From: Acidobacteriota bacterium
Lineage (GTDB): Bacteria; Acidobacteriota; Blastocatellia; Pyrinomonadales; Pyrinomonadaceae
DNA: 64,000 nucleotides
NCBI GenBank assembly: GCA_025463135.1
Contig: JAOAPY010000020.1
Coordinates: 1-64,000, forward strand
Direction of reading: 5' to 3'
In this document: piece after piece, positions 1-10,000 of the stretch
Position numbering within the stretch: the first letter of the stretch is position 1
Layout of the letters: every line of letters begins with the position of its first letter
Notes under the pieces: model-generated
The model's database searches: none
Seen by the model: the letters and a program-made list of their open reading frames with translations, nothing else
What the model was told of the DNA's origin: nothing
Program-made: the position numbers and the translations under genes

Positions 1-3000
1 GGCCGCTGATCCGCGCTCCGGCCGCCGTCGGCGCTCCTACCGTGAACTGCCCGTTGAGGTCCGTGTCTCCCGGACTCCCTTCGTTAAAGGTAAAGTTCAC
101 CCATGTCAAAGGCGTCTGCGCTCCGGCACTGCCCACCACGTTGAACTTCAGGTTCAGCAACGTGCCTTGCCCGCTCAGATCGCTGGTGCCGAAAGCATTC
201 AATATCAGATGTCCTGCAGTCGAAGTGTTCGGCGTTACCAGCCAGCCGCTGCTCAGTGTGCCCGTCGTGTCATACGGTGTGGCCTGTGGCTGCAGCACAC
301 TCGGGTCAAAGCTTATGTCAAAGGCATAGGAACCAATGCCCTGTCCCGTGGTGTTTCCCACCGTGATGGGAATCGTCGTGGTCCCAGGTGGATCCTGCTT
401 CACCGGCAACGACACGGTGATGTTCGCGCCTTCAGGAGCAAGCGTGGTCGTCGCCTTCACCTGCGCAGTTTCCGCGGGAACTGGTCCTGCCGGTGGCGTC
501 CAGTTGCCGGTCACGTCACCGACCAGGATGGCCTGGAGCTGGTTAACCGAATCAACGATCAAATCGTTATAAGTCAGGCTAAGTGGCACGAACTTCCAGC
601 TGCCGGCAATACTGCCCGCGGTCGGGATCTGTGCCTGATACCGCGCAATGCGCGAAGCGTCAAAGGCCGTTACATTCCCGTCATTCGTGACATCACCCGC
701 TATCAGCTGAAAAGCTGTAAAGGTCTCGAGGTTAGCGGCGAAACGAGCCACATGGGATGCGTCCGACGCTGTGATGCTGGCGTCATGCGCTTCGGCCGGC
801 TTCGCAGCAGTAAGCGTATAGGTATAGCCAATGCCGCTGGTAAGATTCGTAAAAGCATACTGGCCATTGCTGTCGCTGATGGCGATTTGGGTCGGCAAGC
901 TGCTGTTGTTGGTCAATGTCAGCGTAACATTGGGCACTGGCTTCGCATTGTTAATGGCATAAACAACCGAGCCACTGATCATGGAGGGCACTATGGTCTC
1001 CCACATGCCGCGGCCATGCGTAGCCACTCGGAGGGTCCGGCTTGTAGGCTGAATGGCCATGTCGAATACCGCTACGCGCGGCAGACCAGTACCGTAAGGA
1101 TTCCAGTTCGCGCCACCATCTTCTGAAATGTAGACGCCAATGTCGGTCCCTGCAAACAACCGGTTTGAATTGGCCGGATCTATGACAAAGGCGTTGACGG
1201 GAATGCTGGGAATGCCGCTGCTCATAGCGCTCCAAGTAACAGTTCCGGCATCGGCCAGATTCAGATTGGTGGTCTTGAAAACTGCAAAGCCCGGCACGGC
1301 GTAATATGAAAGCGTAATGTAAGCGACGTTTGGGTTATTCGGATCGATCACCGCCCGCGAAATGTAGCTAAGATTAGGAATGGGTGGTCCATTTGGATCC
1401 TTAGCCAAAGTAGGACTGTTCTCAGTCAGCGTGCCTGCTCCGGTGACCGTGGCAAATACTCTGCCATCGCTCATTCCCACGATCCGGATGTTGTCATTCG
1501 TACGCGAGATGCCGATGGCACTCACCGGCGTTGTTCCCGACAAGGGATTCTGGCTGACGACGTTCATCGTGTCGCCGCGATTCGTCGATCGATAAAGTTT
1601 GTCCGTTCCGAAATAAAGCGTATTCGGCGCGCCTGGTCCCAGGGCCATGGGAGCATAGAAATTTACGTTGTCAGCGATGTTCAGGCCATTACTTGCTTTT
1701 TTCGCCGTGCCGTCACACGAAGAACTCGCATCCACTCCGGCACCGACGCCACGAAACTCCCACGAGTCCTTCACGGCCAGGCAGGACCCAAGGTTTGTTC
1801 TGTTAAAGCCTATGAAAACACCCGCAAGGTTAAAGAAGGTGTGGTACATAGTGACGTTGTTAGTGTCGGTGGCGCTCTGATCGATAAGCGCAAATCCACC
1901 ATCCCCAAATCCATAAGGCACGCCGGCTAACGCGGAGCCGCCACCTTCAGCGCTGGTCCAATTGCCCGGACTGGTACGCTGCGCTTCGGTGCCATTGTCC
2001 TGAGTCCCGCCGATTGTAAAGTTGCGATCAGTGGGATGAACGGCGACGCTCTGAAACTGCAAGGTACCCAGCGCGGAGTTGTTCCGGTTTTGCCAGGCCG
2101 TACCCGTAACGGCATCCTGACGCTTCCAGACTCCGCTATCACCGGCAAACCAAACGGTAACTGGCGAGGTACTGGAGTCGATGAAGAGCGCGTGAGCGTC
2201 TGCGGCCAGACCGGTGTCGTCACGCGTGAAGGTCGTCCCACCATCGCTGGATCTTTTCATCACATCCGAGCAGGTACCCCGGGCCGTGCCGCCCAGGTAG
2301 ATCAGATTGGCATTGTTGGGATCAATTGCAATGGGGTCGCTGTAAATGCAGAGGGAACCACAGAAGCCGTCTGCCGCGGGAACATCAGTCCACGTTACCC
2401 CGCCGTCGATCGATTTCCGCACGCGACCATCTTCGCCGGGACAAGACGATGGCTCATTGGAAGTGACGTACACGGTGACGACGGCTCCGACCTTGTTAAT
2501 CGCCAGTTTCATCCCCAGTCCATCAGGATGAGAAGTGGAAAGCGTCTGGGTAAAAGTCGGATTCGCGGCCAGCACATTGGTGGAACGAAACACACCGCCA
2601 TTCTGGAAAGAGCCGGCAACCGTTGCCAGCATGTTATTCGGGTTGCCCGGCTCCAATGCCAGATCCCAAATTGCTGTGTTTCCCGTACCCGGCTGATCAA
2701 AACTCGCATCCGTGGTCACAGTAAGTTTTTCAAAGTTCACCGAACCGGGTGCATCGGTCGCGTTCGTAGAGCGGTATAAACCACGCAATCCCAAAGGGGG
2801 GAGTTCACTACCAATCGTAAGACCGCTGATACCCGAAAAACTACCCGTGGTGGACACAAAGACTATGGCCGGATTCGTGGGATGGACCAGAATCCTGGTA
2901 ATGGCGCGTCCGCCAAAGCATTTGGTGATTATTGGCTGATTGAAAATCGAAGTAAAAGTCTGCGTGGGATTGATCGGACCTGCCAGGGTCGCAGTCGTAT

Positions 3001-3646
3001 CAGCACTATCAATACGATAAACGCCGACGCCAAAAAATGAATCGTTAACGATATTCCCGGGGTGCTCGCCTGTACCCACATAAAGCGTCGTCGGACTCGA
3101 GGGGGCGAGCGCGAGCGATCCGATGGCCAGCGATTGAGCGCTATCGAATATCGAGGCCCAGGTGTTGCCCCCGTCGGTTGAACGCCAGACACCTCCCTGC
3201 GCCGTGCCCAGATAAATCTTATTTGAATTCGTCGGATCAACCACCACAGCGGTCGCGCGCCCGCTAACCGGAGTCGTTACGCCCGCTTGCTGGGTCTCTC
3301 CGTTCGGGAGGGGACTCGGTCCAAGTTCTGTCCAGGTTGGAACAGTGTCTGGGGCGGACGGGCCGGCGCCGCTACGACTCAGCGCCTGCTGCAGAGCGTC
3401 TTCCTGTCGTGCCATCGCCTTGATGGCCTGGGCACGAGCGCGCGCATTAACGGAGACACCCGGCGAGAGCCCGCGAAGGCGACCAATGTGCTCGTCGCGC
3501 AGCCTTAGATAAGTTTGACGGTTGATGTCTGCCGAGAGCGAGTCGTCCTGGGAACGTGATGCGGAAGCGAGACGCGCGCCGCCACCCGCGATCAACAGAC
3601 AAAAAAGCGCCATGAGCGCGAGTGAGAGAAGGATTTTTCTATTCAT
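1..3646 (-). CDS. Secreted BNR/sortilin-type propeller protein with dockerin-like and cohesin-like modules (3' end outside window)
   Basis: An open minus-strand frame runs from ATG 3646 to the left edge without a stop (at least 1215 codons). The start has AGGGGA just upstream and is followed by a signal peptide (MNRKILLSLALMALFCLLIA). Residues about 110-870 carry repeated BNR/sortilin-type phrases such as VWRSTDGGNTW, TLYVGTGEHPGN and GVYISEDGGANW, typical of multi-bladed propellers. About 880-930 is a carboxypeptidase-regulatory-like beta-sandwich. About 958-1003 holds two calcium-loop-like segments (SITASDASHVARF; GDVTNDGNVTAFDASRIARY), which is the dockerin type I pattern. About 1072-1195 resembles a cohesin (YAFDISFDPSVLQP ... 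GQGTLLNLKFNVVG). The role is probably extracellular binding or hydrolysis; the substrate is unknown. The C-terminus is not seen. Confidence 0.85.
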   Translation of the reverse strand, partial: MNRKILLSLALMALFCLLIAGGGARLASASRSQDDSLSADINRQTYLRLRDEHIGRLRGLSPGVSVNARARAQAIKAMARQEDALQQALSRSGAGPSAPDTVPTWTELGPSPLPNGETQQAGVTTPVSGRATAVVVDPTNSNKIYLGTAQGGVWRSTDGGNTWASIFDSAQSLAIGSLALAPSSPTTLYVGTGEHPGNIVNDSFFGVGVYRIDSADTTATLAGPINPTQTFTSIFNQPIITKCFGGRAITRILVHPTNPAIVFVSTTGSFSGISGLTIGSELPPLGLRGLYRSTNATDAPGSVNFEKLTVTTDASFDQPGTGNTAIWDLALEPGNPNNMLATVAGSFQNGGVFRSTNVLAANPTFTQTLSTSHPDGLGMKLAINKVGAVVTVYVTSNEPSSCPGEDGRVRKSIDGGVTWTDVPAADGFCGSLCIYSDPIAIDPNNANLIYLGGTARGTCSDVMKRSSDGGTTFTRDDTGLAADAHALFIDSSTSPVTVWFAGDSGVWKRQDAVTGTAWQNRNNSALGTLQFQSVAVHPTDRNFTIGGTQDNGTEAQRTSPGNWTSAEGGGSALAGVPYGFGDGGFALIDQSATDTNNVTMYHTFFNLAGVFIGFNRTNLGSCLAVKDSWEFRGVGAGVDASSSCDGTAKKASNGLNIADNVNFYAPMALGPGAPNTLYFGTDKLYRSTNRGDTMNVVSQNPLSGTTPVSAIGISRTNDNIRIVGMSDGRVFATVTGAGTLTENSPTLAKDPNGPPIPNLSYISRAVIDPNNPNVAYITLSYYAVPGFAVFKTTNLNLADAGTVTWSAMSSGIPSIPVNAFVIDPANSNRLFAGTDIGVYISEDGGANWNPYGTGLPRVAVFDMAIQPTSRTLRVATHGRGMWETIVPSMISGSVVYAINNAKPVPNVTLTLTNNSSLPTQIAISDSNGQYAFTNLTSGIGYTYTLTAAKPAEAHDASITASDASHVARFAANLETFTAFQLIAGDVTNDGNVTAFDASRIARYQAQIPTAGSIAGSWKFVPLSLTYNDLIVDSVNQLQAILVGDVTGNWTPPAGPVPAETAQVKATTTLAPEGANITVSLPVKQDPPGTTTIPITVGNTTGQGIGSYAFDISFDPSVLQPQATPYDTTGTLSSGWLVTPNTSTAGHLILNAFGTSDLSGQGTLLNLKFNVVGSAGAQTPLTWVNFTFNEGSPGDTDLNGQFTVGAPTAAGARISG

Positions 3647-3930
3647 TTTCCCCTGGATAATTCCTTGAAATCTGGGCCTGTCACTTATTACCAGGCGGTC
3701 TGCCTGGCAACATCAACTGTTCCATGGCGAGAGTCTGGAAATAATAACCTCGGAACCTATTTTCTTGCACCTCGCCAGCGCCACTAACCTTAGCGCACGG
3801 GTCATCAAGTGAGTCTCCGGATATCGGAAGCGGCACAATATATATAGTTAGAAAAGGCCCAGAATTACAGACCCATCCTAAAGATTAGGAAATTGGCAAA
3901 TCTTCTACCGGGGGAGAATGGCAGAGGAAC
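3647..3930. other. Intergenic region upstream of the BNR protein gene
   Basis: This stretch separates two minus-strand giant genes. It should contain the promoter and leader of the gene starting at 3646, but no convincing -35/-10 or GG-N10-GC pair could be picked out. No ORF with a ribosome binding site is present. Confidence 0.5.
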
Positions 3931-3939
3931 AATAAAAGG

Positions 3940-3973
3940 GATAGCCGGGAGGTACTTTCCTGCCCCGGCTATC
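3940..3973 (-). terminator. Intrinsic terminator of the 2338-residue protein gene
   Basis: A 10-bp perfect stem (GATAGCCGGG at 3940-3949 with CCCGGCTATC at 3964-3973) has a 14-nt loop. Read on the minus strand it is followed by CCCTTTTATTGTT. It lies 37 nt past the stop of the upstream minus-strand gene, as expected for a Rho-independent terminator. Confidence 0.7.
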
Positions 3974-4009
3974 TCCTGCCGACCTTACTTGATGCAACAA
4001 GTATCTAAT

Positions 4010-7000
4010 TTACTGCCCGCATTCGGAGTTTGATCGGCTTACCACGACGCTGAAGCGACGTTGATATTCCGCCGACGTAATGAACGAGCAGACCATCCCG
4101 CGATAGCTTGCGGGGTCGCCATTCCTGCCTGTTTCGTTCAGAACATTCAGCCAGAAATCATAGCCATTCTGATCCGGATTGCGGTGCAGGTAACCGAAGT
4201 ACTCTACCAGCACGAACGCGGCGTTGTAATTCCCGTCGCGTACCGCTGCACTTTCGGTAATGTCACGCAGCACGAACGCGCGACTCTCAGCCTGGCTGCC
4301 ACCAGTGTTGTAGCGGCCAATCAGCCCCTCGCGCTGGCTGCTGAGATCAATTCCCGACGCCTGCACGTTCGACAGCAGAGCGTCGACAAAGGACTCAGCA
4401 GTGTCGTTGCCTTCGTACTTGCTCACAAACTCGGCGCGCGCCACAAAAGCTGCGGCAAACGCCTGCTTCTGTGCTTCCAGCGACGGACCTCCAACTACGT
4501 CGTGACGATCCGCCGAGTACTCGGAGTAATTTGGCCGGCGACTCAGCGCACCCTTGTACACGTTGTAGATGAAGGCGCCCGATTGTTTGAATTCATTCTC
4601 AACAAAGAAGGCCGCGGCCACGCCCGTGCGTTGCGCACGCCCGCAAGCGACATCTTCACCGCAAGCCAGAATCTGGTCGGTCCAATAATTGAAGCCGGCT
4701 TCATCAGGTTCGCGTCCGAGAATGTCGACGTATTGCTGACGCACAAAGTACTCGGGCGTATCGAGTGGATTCACGGTATCGCTGCTCTCGATCCCGGTAA
4801 ACGCTGCCTCAGTCTGACTGCCAATCTGGCTGAAGCTCCGCGAGGCCGGGTTGAAGCTGTAATTCGCCCGGCCGGGAGTAACCGTATAGAAGGCGTTCGT
4901 CGGTACATTATTGAACCGGTAATCGCCGTTGGCGTTCGTAATGGTCTTGCGCGACTGGGCGCCGCTCAAGTTGATCACGGCGCCGGAGACTGGCGCGCCG
5001 TTGCCGTCTGTTATGCGCCCGCTGACAATACCATTCGCTGCAGTGGGAGACGAGGGCAGTGAACTAAGTGTCCACGGCGAGAACGTCGTCACGCCACTTC
5101 TCTCAGCCCAGAACTCCGAGTTATTTGTCGTGCAACCCGCGGCGCAATCGCGAGCAGTCGCCGGATTGGGCCGCCAACCGGGCGAGGGCAGCGTGGAGTC
5201 GAAGCGCCAGAGATTCATCGTTGCCGGATCGTTGCCGTTCAGATCTCCGGGTGATTGATAGTGCAAACGCAGCGTGGCGGAATAGCCGCTTCCTCCTGTA
5301 GGCGTAATCGTGTAGGTCCGCTTCACGGCGTTGGGGAACCCCATCGGACTGCCAGGCACGTTCTTAGCCAGGTTGAAGTTCACACTCGTGGGCGTCGTCC
5401 CTGCGACGGCAAAGTTAAGGCTGACGAACGGATTACCGAACGTCAGTGTCGTTCCGGTAGGCAGGGGAGCTCCGGTTCGTGTCACGTTGCCGATGACGTC
5501 GCCAGTGCCTGCAGAAGCTGGAGCAGTACCGGGCTGAGTCAACGTGCTGGCGCCGGTCGTCAGATCGTTGGTCAGCGTCAGTGTGCCATTGACGGTTTCG
5601 TTCTGCGTCAAACTCACACCGGTGCCGGCATTCGCAATGGTCAAATTATTGAAAGGTGTCGGGATCGTCCCGCCAATCGCCTGGGCTCCCGCGCCATCAA
5701 AGGTCACCGTTCCCCCGCTAGCGCTGAAGGTGGCGCCATTGTTAGTCCAGTTGCCGGCTGCGGTGATGCTGATTCCGGCCGTTAACTGTCCGGCGCTCAG
5801 CAGTGCGTTGCCGTTGATGTCCAGAGTCGCCGGCGCGTTGAAAGTCCCCGTCGTAATCGTCAGGTTATTCACGGTGAGGCTCGTAGTGAAGCCGCTCACG
5901 CTCAAGACGTTGGATTTATTGACGATGAAGTTGTTAAAAGTTTGGCTGGGGGCCGTGCCGTTAATTGTCTGCGCGGCGCCGCCGTTAAAATTCACCGTGT
6001 TGCCGTTCGGCGTGAACGTGCCGCCATTGTTGGTCCAGTTGCCTGAGACGTTCATCGTGCCGCCGTCGCTAGCCAACGTGGCGCCACTGTCAATCTGCAC
6101 GTTATTGAAGGTGCTGCTGCTGGTGAACGTGCCGGCTTGAATGCGCAGCAGGTTGGTCACCGACAGCGTACTGCCGCTGGCCGTGACCCCGTTCGTGCCG
6201 GTATGGTTGATCGTCAGGTTGTTAAAGCTGTTAGTCCCGGCAAGCGTCTGCGTATTGTTATTTCCGTTAAAGACAACGGTGCCCGTGTTGGGCGTAAACG
6301 TGCCATTGTTGGTCCAATTTCCACTGACGTTGATGGTGCTTCCGGCGGTGGCAGCCAGCGTCGCGCCACTATCGATCTGCACGTTATTGTAAGTGCTGCT
6401 GCTGGTGAATGTCCCCGCCTTTACTTCAATCAATCCATTGACGGTCAAACCCGCAAAGCCTGTCGTGCCCGCAGCGTTGTTAAGCGTCAGATTGTTGTAA
6501 GTAGTGAAGCTCGGTGGCAGCGTTTGCACAGCCGAGCCGTTGTATTCAATGGTGCTACCGGTGATGGTGTAGGCATTCGCTCCCGGGGTGAAAGCGCCGG
6601 CAATCTTGATCGTGTTAACCGAATCGAGCGTGCGCGGCGCCGCGCCGCTGCTGCTGGTCAGATTGTTGTAGGTGAATCCCGGAATCGTCTGCGAGCCGGC
6701 GCCGTTGAAGTCAATTGTGCTGCCGGTGATCGTGTGGCCAACTCCCGTCCCCGGCGTGAACGTTCCCGCTATGCCGATCGTACCGCTGCTGGCGAGCGTC
6801 TTACTAAAGTTGCTGAACGTCAGGTTGCCATAATTGATTGCCAGAACCGTCGCCTGCCCATTCGATTGTTGATTGTAGTTTACGGTCCCGGTAGTGCCGC
6901 TCGATAAGGTACCGCCTGGAGCAGTCACCGTGCCATTCAAGGTCAATGTGTTGGCGAGGACTCCGAGCGTGCCTGTGCTCAATGTCAGGGTTGCATTTAC

Positions 7001-10000
7001 AGTCACATCGCCACTCAGATTCGCGCCGGTAGCGTTGTTTAGCGTGAAACCGCCAAAGCTGAAAGCGGGCACAGTCTGGGTGGACGTGCCATTAAAGATC
7101 ACCGTGTTGCCGGCGGTGGTGTAGGTGTTGTTTGTCGCCGCGGGACTGAACGTACCGGCGATACCGATGTTACCGCCAGCAAGCGTGATAGCTGCACCGC
7201 CGCGGTTGCCGCTGATCGTCAGGTTGTTGTAGTTGAAAACTGGAACCGTCTGGGCGCCCGACCCGTTGAAGTCCATCGTGTTGTTCGCAATTATGTAATT
7301 GCCGGTTGAAAACGTTGCCGTAGGACTGAAGACTCCGGCTACGCCGATGGTGCCGCCGTTTACGAGTGTCACGCTGTTCGAGGTACGCGCGCCGCTGATT
7401 GTCAGGTTGTTGTAATTGAATACGGGAACGGTTTGGGCGCCCGTCCCATTGAAGTCGAACGTATTGCCGGTGATTGTATGACCGGTGGTAACCGGGCTGG
7501 TAAAGGTTCCAGCGACGCCCACCGTGGCGCTTGGCAAGACTTTGGTAAATCCGCTGAAGGTCAGATTGCCATAGTTTGCGGTCAGCACATTTTGCCCGTT
7601 GCTGCCCTGATTGTAATTTACCGTGCCGGTTGCGCCGCTGGTTAGGGTACCTGAGGTAACTGACGTTCCATTGTTGATGGTCAGCGTGTTCGTGCCGACT
7701 CCGAGGGCGCCGGTGTTCAACGTCAACGTGCCGTTAACAGTGACAGCTCCTCCCAGAGTGGCTCCGCTTGCATTACTAATCTTGAGCGGGCCATAGGTAA
7801 TCGCACTCACACTCTGCGCTGCCGCACCGATATATTCCACTGTTAGATTCGTTAGGACCTTGGTATTGATCAGGTACTGATTATTAAAGTCGGCTAAGGC
7901 CGCCGTGCGCGTTACACGCGCAGTGCCAGTCCCGGTCAGCGTTCCTGTACCGCTGAGCACGGCCCCCGCGACGGGTGCGAGAATCGCGTTTGCGCCGCTG
8001 ACGTTTAGCGTGCCGGTATTTACGACAAAGCTGTTGTTACAAGTGAGTGGTTGTGTCGTGTTTGAATCGGTGAGATTGTTGAACGTGATGCTGGCGCTGT
8101 TAGTGATGCTCTGCGCACTTGTACCGTTGAAGTTGAAAGTGCTGGTGCCGCCATTGAACTGACCAACTGCGCCCGAGCCGCCGTTATTCAAGTCCACATT
8201 GAGATTGCCTTTAATATTTATTGTTGCGCTGTTGGCATTCAGAATGCCGCCCTTCGTCGTTTCGTGATTGAGCACAAAGTTGCCGCCGACGTTCATTGTG
8301 CTGTTATTGCAGGTCAGCGTTCCGCCCAGAACCGAAAAGTTTGTAGGTGAAATAGCGCTGCCGTTGTTGTTAGTCCAGGTGCCGGTTGTGAAGACCGAGG
8401 CGTCACCGCCGATAGTGGTATTTGTTCCCGCAACAGTGACATCGCCGTTTGTCCCGATGCTGCTGCCTCCGGTTGTTGCCGTGTTATTGCCGGCGAAATT
8501 GATCGTGGCGGTGCTGCCATCCAGCAGCAGAGTCGCGGCGCCTACGAAGACGCCACCACCGTAACCCGGACTACCTGTGGCTGCATTCGAGGTGAATGAA
8601 ACCGTTCCAGCGACGCTGCCGATCGTGGTTGCCAGAGTAGTAGTCTGTAACCCGCCGCCATTAGTCGCTTGATTGTTCGTGAAGGTCGAGGTATCGAACT
8701 TCGCCGTGCCAGTGCCGATGCCGCCCGGGAGGGCGAAGGCGAGAATCTCCAACTCGGCGCCGCCGCCGCCGGTTCCGAATGCCGTGTTGTGATTGAATGT
8801 CGTCCCGGTCACGACCAGGTTTCCCGTGGAAGCCGTGTGCCTGGGGGCCGAAGGCGTAAAGTACAAACCACCGCCGGTGCTGGTCGCGTTGGTGTTCGCA
8901 CTGGTGACAGTATCTCTATCGGTGGCCACGCCCGGAGCGCTCGTACCTCCGATCAGGCAGTTTGTAATCGTCAGATCACCGCCCGTAATCTGAATTCCAC
9001 CGCCGCCGATGTTGCCACCGGTTACCTGGTTATTCGCGATCGTTACATCCGTCAGCGTTAGGGTATTGCCTTTCTCGCCTCCGATGATCCCGCCACCGCC
9101 AACGTTGGTTCCAAGATCACGTCCGCCAACAACTGTAATGCCCGAGAAACTGTAGTTTAGGTTTAGCGTAAAGCCTTCGTTCATGCACATCACTCGATCG
9201 CCGTTGTTGGCATTACCGGTTGAGTGCTGGCGGATGATTGTTGTCCCAGATCCCGCTCCGCTTATCGTCGTGGCCGTATTGACTCCTAAATCTCCCACCG
9301 TATTGCCGTCACAACCCCCGGCATTAGTGCCATTGGTCGCAAGCGTATAGGTGCCCGCTGGAATATTGATTGTTGATCCCGCGTTCGCGTTGGCAAATTG
9401 CACCGCGCCGCGCAAACTGCAATCATTTCCAGCCGCGGTACAGGCTGAAGCCGCAGCCAACGATCCTCCGGAAGGATCATCGATTCGGTCAACGCTGATC
9501 ACGGCATTTGGCGCCAAAGGCACGATGGTCGGCGATGCGTTTTGGGCCTGCATCACAACAAGACTGCGCTCGCCATTTAGTTTTTGCGGCAGCGCCAGCA
9601 CGGCAGTGGGGGCTGCGGCCACGTCGAGACTCACATTCGTCAGATCGCCGGCAGCGGAAAGCGATTGGCCTTGCATCCCGGCTTTACTATCATCCTGACG
9701 CACAATGCTGAGTTTGTGTTGGCTGCCGTCAAGAGTGATTAAGTCATCGGTCTCGTGAAAAGAAATATGGGACTTCAACAAAACACTATGAGAGATCGCG
9801 TCGGCCGCCACCGAACTGCTGGTTCCATACTCGCGAGCACTGGTCCAGGCAGTGACCCGCTCGGGTTGCCAGCCCTTTAGGGACTCCACATCGACATTCG
9901 CTACTCCTTGCGCGTGGCGTCGTGCGTCGCGAAATAGCGCAAGTTCCTTGTCGCTAAAAGGCCGCGTGTCTGATCCCGCTTGATCCAAAATGTTCACCGA

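Noticed and set aside
167-1126. 319-residue plus-strand reading frame
   Set aside because: It lies antisense to the BNR/dockerin/cohesin gene, has no ribosome binding site and an Arg-rich composition typical of shadow frames.
2036-2779. 247-residue plus-strand frame
   Set aside because: Antisense shadow of the BNR protein gene; composition and lack of a start site argue against it.
4061-5062. 333-residue plus-strand frame
   Set aside because: Antisense to the DUF4214 part of the giant gene; no family features.
6137-6907. 256-residue plus-strand frame
   Set aside because: Antisense to the beta-helix repeats of the giant gene; repetitive DNA produces long false frames.
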